From Diospyros lotus (taxonomy: Eukaryota; Streptophyta; Magnoliopsida; Ericales; Ebenaceae): DNA of 64,000 bases. How positions within the stretch are numbered: the stretch's first letter is position 1; each line of letters opens with the position of its first letter. Below, in pieces: positions 33,381 through 44,659 of the stretch. The translations under genes were made by a program, and so were the position numbers. The stretch is from the NCBI RefSeq assembly GCF_014633365.1, contig NC_068347.1, positions 34,700,116 through 34,764,115 on the forward strand, in the 5' to 3' direction. Under the pieces are notes generated by a model that was given only the letters and a program-made list of their open reading frames with translations, was not told where the DNA came from and ran no database searches.

Positions 33381-34600
33381 TTGGATGAGAAGAAAATAAA
33401 AACGATGTCGTTCGGCATCGTCCCTTCCCTTAATCAATTCGCAACACACACACACTCTCTCTCTCTCTCTTCGTCGATGGGCGTCGAAGGAGCCGAGAAG
33501 AAACCTCCTGTTTTCCTTCTACATTTCCCGCAGTTCCTCAGGTTAGGGTCTGTCTGTCTGTCTGTCTCTCTAGCATTTGCATACGCTTGAATGGAAATGT
33601 ACTGCTACTGGCTGAATTTGACCAATCGCAGCTCATGATTCTCTCTCTGTTTTGTATTTTCTGGATTCTGAACGTCTTTGTGCCCGCAGTTGACCATCAA
33701 TTTGGGAGAAAAGCTCATGAAAGCTCGGTAGACTTTCGTCCCAAAATTGAACTCTTCGGTACGTTTCTCATTCTTGTAATTATAGTTATACTGCCATTGC
33801 ATAGGTTTGTTAGATTCACTTGATAGTTGCTGAGTGCATACTTTATCACTATTGGGTGAAATGTTATAATCAAGAACCAGCGGTGGCTGTGGTTAGAGTA
33901 GTCGCTTTTAATGAGAGTTGTCTGGATGCTTTATGTGTTTGCAACTTGTTCATCTAAGATCAGTTGCGGAGAATTCAATTCCATTTATGATTAATTTCTA
34001 AAAATTTCTCCTAGTCCATTTTTGTTACCCACGGGTTAAAATATTTGCATCTCGAGCTCTGAGAGTTGTGTGCATCTCTAGGCCATGGGTAATATATTTA
34101 GTTTAGTCACTTGGTGAGTGGGCTTTGTGCTCTTTTTTCTTTTTCCCTTGCAGTTCTTTAGGTTGAATTTCTTGGATGGAAGAGCAGAAGCTAGAAAAGC
34201 TAAACTTTAGATGCATTGGGGTTAAACTGCAATGAAATTGCAGACAACACAAAATAAGTATTTCTAATCATCTATCCTGAATTCTTGAGGCAACTCCTTT
34301 GGATCAGCTAGCGCGTACTTTCAATTCTGTTCTCCATAAAATTGTATTCATGAGGAGGCAATTTTTACTTTTGTCCCCTTACTCTAGGTTTATGTTTTCA
34401 TTATATGAAAATATTGATCATGTTTAATCATTATATGCATAAGAATAATTGACGGAGCACAAGAATTAGAATGCTGAGTGGGAGAGGGAAAATTTCCAGA
34501 ACATTCTCTAATTTTTGTCTGTCAAAATTACAGTTTTAATCCCCCATGTCTTCCTATATATGAAACAGATAATATGAACCAGGATAAAAAGAATTAAAGA
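33381..34600 (+). other. Exon-like leader plus the block shared with NLR 5' flanks
   Basis: From about 33588 this matches the 5' flank of the NLRs (16860, 360 and 47680 onward). Upstream, 33381-33587 is private and encodes a short frame with MGVEGAEKKPPVFLLHFPQ that I do not recognise. CTTCG followed by GTACGTTTCTC at about 33757 looks like a splice donor, and TTCCCTTGCAG near 34145-34154 like an acceptor. It could be the 5' untranslated exons of the FAR1-related gene continuing at 35004, which would make the NLR promoter block originally the 5' end of a divergent neighbour. Confidence 0.4.
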
Positions 34601-34802
34601 AAGTTAGAAGCTTAAAACAAATAAACTCAATAGATATTTATGGGTTTTTGAATTTGAGATAGAGACTGCAGAAGATTTGTGCTTTTTATGGGTTTTTGTC
34701 ATCTAATTGCTTAAGGTTGTGAGCATCTTGTGAATGTGTTTTTTGTGCTCTGGATTCAAGCTTAAGATGGTTTCTTTTTGAGCATTTGAAGTACAAGAAA
34801 AA

Positions 34803-34919
34803 ATGCAAGATCACTTGGGCTCCAGCAGTGACGATTTAGACTCAATAGATTGTATTAATCATGATCATCGATCTGGATGTACAGTGGAATATCAAGAAAA
34901 CCTGAACTTCCAAGTATAG
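34803..34919 (+). other. Short open frame, possible exon upstream of the coiled-coil exon
   Basis: A 38-codon frame starting MQDHLGSSSDDLDSIDCIN. It ends at a CAAGTATAG that could act as a splice donor, and the next acceptor-like AG (35002-35003) is about 90 bases on, a normal plant intron length. The phases do not fit, however: joining them does not enter the coiled-coil frame. It may be a real but damaged exon or chance. Confidence 0.25.
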
Positions 34920-35003
34920 TATTTTCTGGATTAGGCCTTTGTTGATCCTTGAGAAATTTGTGGGTTATCCATTTTTGCTCTGAACTGTATATAGATGTTC
35001 TAG

Positions 35004-35173
35004 GTTTTGAGGAACTTTATGACGAATTGCAGCATGAAAGAGAAAGATCTTCAGCATTCCAGCAACAGTTAAATGGGAAACTTAAAGATCTTGAGGAACA
35101 CGCAGAATTCATGTCTATTAGAGTTGAAGATATAATAAAAATTATGAAGGAACTTGAATTTGAGGATGGCTAG
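35004..35173 (+). pseudogene. C-terminal coiled-coil exon of a FAR1-related (FRF/FRS-like) gene
   Basis: From an acceptor-like TTCTAG, the frame reads FEELYDELQHERERSSAF, then DLEEHAEFMSIRVEDIIK, and stops with TAG at 35171-35173. A short hydrophilic coiled coil like this ends the small FAR1-related (FRF type) plant transcription factors; this assignment is from memory of the family and moderate in strength. The FAR1 DNA-binding exon that should precede it is missing. A DNA-binding exon of the same kind lies 3.2 kb away on the far side of the broken NLR (38249). The exon itself has no internal stop. Confidence 0.5.
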
Positions 35174-35944
35174 TATCTGAACTAGAGATAGATTTATGAT
35201 TAATGGGCCTCGAACATGTAGCTTCCTTTGAACTTATTTGCCCAAAAAGCATACCCTTAACCCCTATGAAGGTCTAGAGAATGACTGCCATCAGCAAGAA
35301 AACTTTTCTGCCAAATGCACTGTAAGTACATGTATTCTGGGGACTAACTCTATATTTCATTCCACCGTTGAGTTTCCTGCCAATTCAACAGTGCAGGAAC
35401 AATTTCGATGTTTTGGTTGTATGAACATATAACATAGTGTGTAATATATGGAACTCTAGCAATTTGGAGTCTCATGATTCCACTCACCTTAGGTAGGAGC
35501 ACATGTAAGCAGGTGGTTTGACCATCTTACCCTAGTTCATTTGATCATTTGGGGGTTCATCCTTTGTCAATAGGCTTGCAGTGTGCTGACAATTAATCTC
35601 TTTTTCTTTGTCTGGAGGGATTTTTGGATTTCATCTACCTCATGTACAGCTTGCATAAGCAGGATGGTTCATTCATGCCTGTAAAGGGGATAGCAACTCC
35701 ATTTAATGGCCATTGAGGGTTAGTTATATGAAGTTTCTGTCTTTGCTTGCAGAGATAGTGTACTCTATGGTACCATCTAATAGTGTAATCTGCGGGCATT
35801 ACTATCTCAACAAATCTCCAAATCCACTCTCTACATCATTATCAAAAATAGAGATACACCTTTTTTGAAATGAATAATCTCCTACCTAGTTAGTTAGTCC
35901 ATTCTGTAACATTGCATGAATGATTTGAGAGTTTTTCCTTCAGG
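35174..35944. other. Unassigned DNA between the coiled-coil exon and the NLR pseudogene
   Basis: Probably the 3' untranslated region and downstream DNA of the FAR1-related fragment. A 64-codon open frame at 35238-35432 has no recognisable features. Similarity to the NLR 3' flank begins abruptly at about 35948 (GCTGCAAACAGAAGA). Confidence 0.4.
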
Positions 35945-35999
35945 TCTAGCTGCAAACAGAAGAGGATATGGTTGTCAATTAAGAGATCCATTTTAAGCT

Positions 36000-37853
36000 T
36001 CATTGATCCTTAAATTGTAGGTCACTTGCATAAGTTTGGAATTCCCTAGGAGCATAGACTTTGTATTTCAATCCTTGAAGCCAGAAACCAAACTTAACAG
36101 TTGGTATATGCTTCACAATCCAATGATCTTGGCCTTTGTCTGGTAGCATTCTGTTTAGGAACTTTGTAGGCATAAGAAAAAAGAAAAGAGTTGTGAGTTT
36201 CCTAAGGTGACGGATCCCTGAAGGAACCTCTTGCAGCTGCTGACATCGCCCAATTATTAGCTCTTCAAGAAGAGTCATTGCCCCTTCCTCTATTATCACT
36301 GAACGCAATCCCCTTTGAGAACTAAGATTTAGCCCCTTGAGTTTTGGAAACCATCCAGCCTTAAAAGACAGTTGCTCTGCATAACACACTTCATTGAGAG
36401 AGAGCACTAGTAGGTTAGGAAAAGCTTGAAGCCTGTGTAGTGGATCATCAACCAAACCTGACCAATGCAGTTATAGATCTTGTAGATTTTGAAGTTGAGC
36501 AATCCAGCATGGCAGCTTTTTCAAATGTCCACACAAGGCAAGTCGCTCAAGAGATTTAGGTGGATGAGAAACCGAATCCAAATCCAGAATCTCATGTTCA
36601 CTTATAGCGCATAATGTAAAAAATTTAAGATGTTTCGTATTCTGAATGCCATTGAAAAGATCCTTGCAATTTTCTGTTCTCAATTTGCAGATGCCCAACT
36701 TCCTAAGCTTCTGCAAATTCTGAAGCTCTTTAAATAGGTTGGTTGCATCATGATTTGCCTCCACAAGCCACAGCTTCTGCAACTCCTCTAAACAACCAAT
36801 CCCTCCTCGCATGTTTACCCCTTTTATGGAATCTAAACTTAAATTCCGCCAGTCATAGTTAAGTGCCAAAAGATGTCTCAACTTATGGAGCCTGTTGATC
36901 TGAGAAGGTAACTCACGCACAAGACAATAATTCAAATCCAGAGTCTGCAGGTTGTGCAGCTTCCCAATTGACTTGGGAATCACCGTGACCTTTGTATGCC
37001 TTACACTTAGGTACCTCAAATGAAATGGATTCCCCACTTCTTTATGAATTTGAAACAAAGGAGCATCACTAAGATCTAGCATTTTCAGAAGCTTGAAATT
37101 TCTTGCCAATGTACTCATCAGGGGTTTCTCTGGCAACTTAGCCACTCGAAAAAGAAAAATTGAATGAATCCAGGATATCTTAGCCCTTTCAAAAACATTG
37201 TCCAAATTGCAATCCATATGCATCGACAATCTTCGAGTAATATCATTGAAACTCGAATTCTCTGCTCCTAAAACGTGACAAAAGTTCAACTCCATAGACT
37301 TTGTCACAATGATCTCTCGCACCACATCATGCACCCTGCACTTTTTAACTCTCCCATCAGGTTTCTTACTTGACACTTGAACCAAGCTTCTATGGATGAG
37401 TTCATCTTCCTCGATGAAGAGGGAAGCCACTCGAGGATCATGCCACGGCCATTCAATTCTTTCGCTCCCTGATCCTTGTATCACACTGAATCCATACCTG
37501 TCAGCCCTCTCCTTGATCTCACCAATCGTCCGTTTGATGTCTTGAATCTGAGAGGCTACGTTTACTCTGCGGAATAAACTGCCGAAACGACACCTTCTTC
37601 CTTGATCAAGCATGTATTCATCGATCACATCCTCGATTCGGTACGCCACTTCCCGGACCTGCTTCACCCAAACCAGGGCGATTTCATCTCCGGTTTCTGC
37701 CTTAAGATCGGCGTCTTTTAAGAAAGACTTTATGCTCTCCAATTCAGCTTTGATGCTCGCAACATCTCGGCGGACATTGCTCAAAAGCTTCGCTTCGTTG
37801 ACTATCAATGGCGCCAAAGTCTGAATCACTGAATTTACAACGCTGTACGCCAT
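36000..37853 (-). pseudogene. CC-NB-LRR pseudogene lacking NB-ARC, with a stop in the LRR
   Basis: Start at 37853 as in the intact copies. The coiled coil is complete to about residue 150 (EDVID motif kept). The frame then passes from FIEEDE directly into LIHRSLVQVSSKK, which is residue 465 onward of the full-length protein. Exactly 313 codons (939 bp) are missing, all of NB-ARC up to just before VHD, and the reading frame is kept. The junction lies at about 37398-37400 within a shared GAG. The LRR then reads on until TAA at 36471-36473, at the place of R774 in the intact genes; after the stop the frame continues open to 36000. A protein of 460 residues, coiled coil plus partial LRR, could be made. 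Without a nucleotide switch it is not a normal receptor. Confidence 0.93.
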
Positions 37854-38248
37854 TACTCTGAATCCAGTTCTTCTTCTTCTTCTTCTTCTCCTGAATTTGC
37901 CTATGGCGTCGCTGAATCGACCTGCTTTCCTTGACTTCACAAAGTGTCGCTCTCATTCCGTCTTTGTTCGGTTGCATTAAGATGCAAAAAATAAGGAGTA
38001 ATGCTATAATTGTAAGTACTTAAAAAAAGAAATCGTAAATGCTATAATTGTAAATTTTCCTTTGTAACTGTTGTTGCACGTTGAAATGTCCGATTGGAAG
38101 ATGGAATATACTCTAATCATAAATGCTTCTATTGTTTTCTTTTTGAATGATCATTGAGAATTAGTGTCACGTTGCTTATACTTAATTTGTTAACTTCAGA
38201 ATTTTGATAGATGCTATGCAATTTCTTATCTACTACTGTTAGATCATA
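37854..38248. other. Short NLR-type leader, then unique DNA
   Basis: The CTT-rich leader and GGCGTCGCTGAATCGACC are shared with the other NLRs up to about 37965; beyond that the similarity ends. The usual long 5' flank is absent, so this copy has lost most of its promoter block or was moved without it. Confidence 0.6.
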
Positions 38249-38780
38249 ATGCCAAGCACTTCTGGACAAGGGTTTGATTCAAACAGGAGCTACAGGCGTT
38301 TGTTAGCTGAAACATTTGATGGTCATGAAACAGCAGTAGATAACCTAAATGGAAATGCTGACATCATAAAACCATCTTTTGAAAATGTACCTCAAAGTTT
38401 AGAGTCTTTAGAACCATATATTGGTATGGTGTTTGAATCAGCAGAGGATGCTAGGGAATTCTACGAGGAATATGGGCAACCTGTGGGCTTTACCATACGG
38501 AATAACCGTACACGTCGATCACTTTAAGATAAGTCAATAATAGGACGGGAGTTTGTTTGTTCCAAAGAAGGTTTCCGTGCGGATAAATATACAAATGGAG
38601 GGAGCAGATCATTCTTCCCTTGAGACCAGCAGCTACCGGAGGGGGATGCAATGCAATCATAAGGATAGCGCAAAAGATGGTGGAAAGTGGGTTATATATG
38701 GTTATATCAAGGAGCATAATCATGAGCTCAATCCTAGCAAAATACCACCACGACGATCACATAGGATTGCATTCTGTGAG
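38249..38780 (+). pseudogene. FAR1-family DNA-binding exon, frameshifted
   Basis: From ATG 38249 the frame reads PYIGMVFESAEDAREFYEEY and VGFTIRNNRTRRSL, the start of a FAR1 DNA-binding domain as in FHY3/FAR1/FRS proteins, nuclear transcription factors descended from MULE transposases. A TAA at 38525-38527 interrupts it (probably a Lys codon before). It continues in the same frame with REFVCSKEGFRADKY, shifts near 38600 to RPAATGGGCNAIIRIAQK, and shifts again near 38672 to DGGKWVIYGYIKEHNHEL and PSKIPPRRSHRIAFCE. A consensus-like donor follows at 38781 (GAG/GTATGT). One stop and two uncompensated shifts make it a pseudogene. The C-terminal coiled coil is not found downstream. Confidence 0.85.
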
Positions 38781-39894
38781 GTATGTCTTAAGATCGCATT
38801 TCAATTGAACTATCATTCTATAATAGGATTATGCTAATTTCAAGATATATTTTAGAAATTGATTTGTGTAATAGTGTCTTTAGAACACTGTGCAAAATGC
38901 TTAGGCTGCAAAAGTTCCCCATTATTGAGTGCAAAGCATTTGGTAGTTATTTGCCTTCTTTTCCCCCAAGCTTTGTTTGTCCGAAATCTATATACCATAG
39001 TCTTGATATTGGTTCAAAGTAGGAGACCTGCTAGGCAGCATAATCCATATATCTGCTGAAGCTCTCTATAAGGGGGCTCGTTGATAAAAAAGGGAAACAT
39101 AAGAATATACCAATAGGGTCTTCTATTCATCATTAGAACATCAGGTGATTGATAGGTGTATTATCTTTTTGTTTTGTAGTAGGCTTTTCACATCTATTCT
39201 ACTTAGCATGATGAAAAAGATCTCAGGATCTGAGAATTATCAAATGAGCTATATTGCGAGCAAAAAAGATCCACTACTTATTAGGAACAAAGTATATAGA
39301 GGAACACACTCAGCGACTATCATTGCACATAGAAGTAGTTTCTAGGAAAGCAATGAAACTTTAATCTAAAGCAAGATAATCTAGATTTTTGAGTTTTGAT
39401 TGAAGAAGTGCTCGTGAATAAGTTTCCTACCTTCCATGAATGTGCTCAATATGACATGTTTAGTTAGACTCCTTGAACTTCTAGTTATGGGTCATTTTCA
39501 TGGTTGTTCATTGGTCCAATTGAGTTAAATCAAGTCCATTAGCCATTCAAACACTCCATAGAAAACTTGAAAAATCTACTATTTAGATGTTATTCCATTT
39601 GAATGAGTGGTATGTTATTTGAATTTGTTAGAACTATGTTCAGACCTACTTAATGAAATTTATTTACCCATCGTGATTTTACTTCACTTCGGACTCAAAA
39701 AATAAGCACTTAAAAAGAAATAAAAAATGCTATATTTGAATATTCATTTATGACATTTTTAATAACGTTTTATACATTGATGTATTATATATTTATATTA
39801 ATATATTATAAAATATAATAAATCTATATAATAAAATAGAGCAATTTTTAAAAATATCTAACATATATTTTAATCTAATAGTTGAGATGAATTT
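38781..39894. other. Intron-like and unassigned DNA after the FAR1 exon
   Basis: Starts with a splice-donor sequence. A stretch at about 39290-39360 reads weakly as EEHTQRLSLHIEVVSRKAMKL in one frame and might be a further decayed exon, but I cannot assign it. The rest is AT-rich with no gene. Confidence 0.35.
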
Positions 39895-40760
39895 TGAATG
39901 TTAATTGATTCAGATCAAATACACCCCCCCCAAACAAAACCATCCCATCCTCCCTCACTATCTCTCTCCCTATCTCTCACATACCCAACCACTCCCTCCC
40001 TCACTGTCTCTCTCTCTGAGACCCCCACCCATGCCATTGCCCGTCCCCAAACACACACATACACATATATACACACACATACGCGCATACATATATACAC
40101 ACACAGATGCATATACACACAGGCATATATACATGTGTTTTAGAAAAGTAGATAACCCCACACCCACTGTTCCTACTGGCCATGCTTTACCAATCCACTT
40201 GGCAGTTGAAAAACGTTTGAGACAGACCATGGGATGGTGGGTGACGACTATAAGAGAGCTTATAATGCCTTAAAATGTGAAAAATGTAAATCATGAATTG
40301 CTATTAGAAGAAGAACTGGGATATATGCCTTAAATGTAATTTATCTTTTGTTTTATTAATCCTAAGTTCGTAACACATACATATATATACACACACATAC
40401 GCGCATACATATATATACACACACATATGCATCTACACACATACGCGTATACACACACACACAAAAAAGAAAGGAGAAGCAGGAGGAAGAAGAAGATGGG
40501 AAGGAAAAAATAAAATAAATAAAAGAAAAGAAAAAAAAAGGAAAGAAAATAAAAGAAAATATAAAATATAGAAAAAAAAAAAAGAAAAACAAGGGTTTTG
40601 GGCGTGCGTGAAGGAGAAGCAGGAGGAAGAAGAAGATGGGAAGGAAAAAATAAAATAAAAAAAGAAAAGAAAGAAAAAAATAAATAAAAAATATGAAAAA
40701 AAAGAAAAAAATTGGGGGAAATGGCATTGTTGATGGGTGTGTTTTGGTGCAAGGGAGATA
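39895..40760. repeat. Low-complexity block with CA/TA runs and a 140-bp duplication
   Basis: CA/TA microsatellites at about 40049-40130 recur, diverged, at 40375-40460. A purine-rich unit starting AAGGAGAAGCAGGAGGAAGA is found at 40471 and again at 40611 (period 140 bp). Translations on the minus strand are runs of Phe, Leu and Ser and are not genes. Confidence 0.75.
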
Positions 40761-42900
40761 GCTAAAGGGCCGATGCAGGTGTCAATGTGTGCTGGTTTCT
40801 CCTTCAAATTGATTGATGTAAAAATAATTATTTTTGAATTATTTAAATCTCTGGTTGGTATTGTTTAGAAATTGTTGATGGGCGGGTTTTGTGAGTTGAG
40901 TCCATTTCGTTGTTTTTTATTTTTATTTTTTGTGAAAATATTTTTAGATAAAATAATTTAGAAAAATATTTAAAGTTAGTCACATTAATAGAAAGTAAAA
41001 AAAAATTAGATAAAATTACCTTAATCGATATTTAAAAGTAGAAACATTACACTTATAATTTGTGTCTATTTATGTATCTGTTAATAAGATAGAATTATAA
41101 TTGTAGTTTGTGTCTACTCGACCGCTATAAAATAAAGAGTATCATAGACGACGGATTTTTTTTTTAATTTCTTTTAAAGAGTATCATTTTAAATATTCTA
41201 ATTTTAAAAGCATTTAATACTTAATTTTTAAATATTCTAAATATCAACAATGTAAGTTTTGAAATATCATGTAAGTTTTAAATAAAAAAATACTAACAGT
41301 ATAAGTTTTAATGTATAAGAATTTAATATTTAGAATTTGACATAGATGATCTAAAAGAAATAAAAATATCTTTTTAAAATCAATGATGATCAAATGTAAA
41401 ATTTTATTCAAAGTAGGAAGCTTAATTCAAAATTTAATATTTTTATCTTTAAGTGTTGAATATTTGATATTTAAAGAAATGTGAAATTGGTTAATCTATC
41501 CTATTGAGTTACTTAAAGATGCAAATATTCAAAAAGAATTTATTTTTTTAATTTTATTTTTATTTTATTAATTTTATTTTTAATTTTTTAAAATTAAAAT
41601 AATATAAAAATTAAAGAATTCTTGAACACGCATGATCGGAGAACCCAAGGTTTGGGAACACAAGAGTTCCCAACCACTCATAGTCGATAACCCAAGGTTC
41701 TCCAACCCCAAACAAGAGTCCCCCCCACCTATTGATGGCCACGACCATCGCTATCGGCGATAATTAGTATATATTGTTTGATATTTAATTTTTAATTTAA
41801 TTTGTTCATATTGTAGAACATTTACTAATATGTTTTATTATATAGATTGAGTAATTTTTTTATTATAAAACGTTAACAAATATACAATCATTTTAATTTT
41901 TGTTTAATGTTTACAATTTTTTTTTTTTACTTGCTCTTATATTTTGATTTGCAATATTAATGAACATTATAAATCTTACAAGTTTGAGTTTTGTAGAACG
42001 TTTAATACAAGCAAAATTATTACAACATAATACATATAAATTATAACTACATTTAAATCTTAATATTATTTAAACCGTGTCTTTAGGCACGAGTATACGT
42101 TAGTTAATACATAAATGTCATATGAGTGTTACAAATGGGTGTCCAAATAGTATTTTCGTAAAAGAACTCACCAGATGTTTCTTTGAATCTTTGACTCTTT
42201 TTAGAAAACGTTTATTTTCGTAAAAGTGGAAAGCTTTCATATTTTGTTTTATATCTTTTTTTATTATTTAATTTTAATTTTCAATTAAAATATTAAAATA
42301 AAACTGAGTTTTAGATTTTTCTAATCTATTATCAAAAATTGATAAACAAAAACACAAAACATCATTCGATAATATTCAACTATAATTATCAATTATTACC
42401 TAAATTTTTGAAATATTTTATTTTTGACAAAGGTTTATATCGACCTTCCAACTATTTCAATTAGGTCTATTGAGCATAAAATTAAGTTTTCGGCCTAATA
42501 AACCCAATTCTTTTATTTATGGGCCTATTGAGTCCAATTTTTGCTTGCTTCCCATGCATGACTTACGGGCATTGCTAATCACATCATAGAAAAAAAACTT
42601 TTCCTTATTTAATGGTAAAAGGAAAAAGAAAACAAAAATCCTAACTTCTTTCATCTTTCATCCAAAATCGAAGATCATAGAATTGATAGGCTTACCAACA
42701 AGATCGTCTTCAAGTGTTTCCACTGCATCACGACGATGTCAGAATAACAATCTGCCTAACTTTAACTTAGGGGGGGGGGGGGTGTTAGGTGTTGTTATTG
42801 TGGTATAAAGACACTAAGATGGGTATCTAGAGAATCAACAATCCATGCAAAAATTTCTACTCTGGTAGGGTATTTGTTTCCAAAAACATTATTATTTAAC
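40761..42900. other. AT-rich intergenic DNA, no gene seen
   Basis: No coding region or recognisable element. A run of 13 G lies at 42770-42782. An inverted-looking pair around AACCCAAGG occurs near 41640-41705. Colinearity with the first NLR 3' flank starts at about 42925. Confidence 0.5.
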
Positions 42901-44659
42901 TTGTTATAGAATTTGAGTCAAACTTGCAAGAAAGACATATGCCTAATATCACAATACAGAAAAAGGAAGCATTACTCATTTCCACAATGTGATTGTGTTG
43001 AAGTTGGGTCTAACTTGCAATAGAATTTTTACATTCAACGATTTATGAAAATGGGATGATGCATTTTCCAATTTACTCAATGAGATAAAATCCTAAATTC
43101 ATATCTATCTTAAATCTTTTATCGATAATCCTAACTTTTTTCCTTTATTCTCATGTAGTTCCAAGGTCAATCCCAATGACCACATTGATTTTTTTTCATT
43201 TTCTAGAAATTTTCTTTCTACTTGTGCGCTACGTTTAGCTTGTGTAAGTCACACATAGGAGTCAAACAAAAATATGACTCAATAGGCCCGTAAATAAAAG
43301 GATTGGGTTTATTAGGATAAAAACTTAATTTTATACTCAATAAACCTAATTGACATAGTTGGAGGGCTGAGTTGAACTTTTGTCCATTTTATTTTTTTAC
43401 TTGTTACATAACACGAGCAAACCTATAGTGTGTGTATATATATGCATATATATTATGAAAATGTTATTTAAACACTTAAATTTATTATTTTAATTGATAT
43501 TTTATATTAATATAACATAAAAATAAAATACTAATACAAAATATTATTATAAATATCTAAGTTAAATATTTAAATAGCATTTAGTTATATAGCAATAACT
43601 TTCAAGGCATTTAGTTTCATGGCTTATGGATTTTCAGTATGGAGCTCACTTCCATATAATGATTAGAGAAAGTCTGTTTGAGAAGTGACTTCAAATGCTT
43701 CTCCATTTGAGTGTGACCTTTGTTACAAATACTTGTACCTAAAAATCATTCCTATCACATGTACAGAATGGGAGAATTTGTGCGAAGAAACACTATTTGG
43801 TGGTGGAGGCTCTTTCACTCAGGGGCACGGCTTCCTCTCCACTTGTTTTCAGCATTTTGGGTAGGTAAAACAACTTCTCCTTCTTTGGATTCCTGGGTTG
43901 TGTTTTCTGTAGAGAATTCGTTGCTAGGTTGCCTAATTGCCCACCAACTGTTTGATTCATGGACGCAGAAGTGTGAATTCTAGTACCACTGTTTGAAACT
44001 TCATTGTTGTCTTGAATTCGATTAAAGGGCAAGTGGACATTGTTTGAAGGATTCCTTTTTGGTTCTTTTGGCAAGTCTAGACTTTTGTGGATTCATTAGA
44101 TTCTCTTCACAATGCACCCCTGAGGTTTACTTGTAAACAGTTTCAATCTTTGATGTTTAGAAGACCAAATGCCACATTTACTTGATCCATGTGAATTCGT
44201 GCCAACTAATTGCACTTGTAAGTTCAAATATGAACAAGAAGCAAATTAAACTAACCAGAATTAATGAACTGGGTTTTGTTGGGTTTTCTTCTATCCCTTG
44301 ATCAATTTGATTCTAGGTCCAAAAAGTGGGAGCAAATCAGACCCCATTTATGTCTGGCATGAATCTGAACTGGGGTGACCCATGAAAATCTCTCTCTTTC
44401 TCTCTCTCTCTCTCATGTAGCTGATATAATTCGAACTCTCAAATTTAGTAAAATTGTGGTCTCAATGTAAGTCAAAGTAAGCCAACTTCTCATTTCAACT
44501 TTGCATAACTTTGTAGGCATATGAAAAAACAAATGATGGTTGTTAGTGTAAGTTAAAGTAAGCCAACCTCTCAAATTTAGTAAAATTGTGGTCTCAATGT
44601 AAGTCAAAGTTGCAAACTGAAGAAGAGATGGTTGTCAGTGAAGAGATCCATTTTGAGCT
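42901..44659. repeat. Duplicated 3' flank of the second intact NLR
   Basis: Colinear with 12008-13760 from about 42930, without the LTR that ends at 12007 in the other copy. Includes the same internal repeat of about 43 bp (near 44435 and 44570). Open frames on the minus strand (43793-44074) are not conserved in length and are not called. Confidence 0.7.

Noticed and set aside
34949..35003. ATG at 34949 as the start of the coiled-coil protein
   Set aside because: The first residues are not like the family, and a typical intron end (TTCTAG) lies just before the conserved part, so 34949-35003 is probably intron.
40330..40807. Phe/Leu/Ser-rich frames on the minus strand
   Set aside because: Low-complexity A-rich and GA-rich repeat DNA with no conserved residue pattern.
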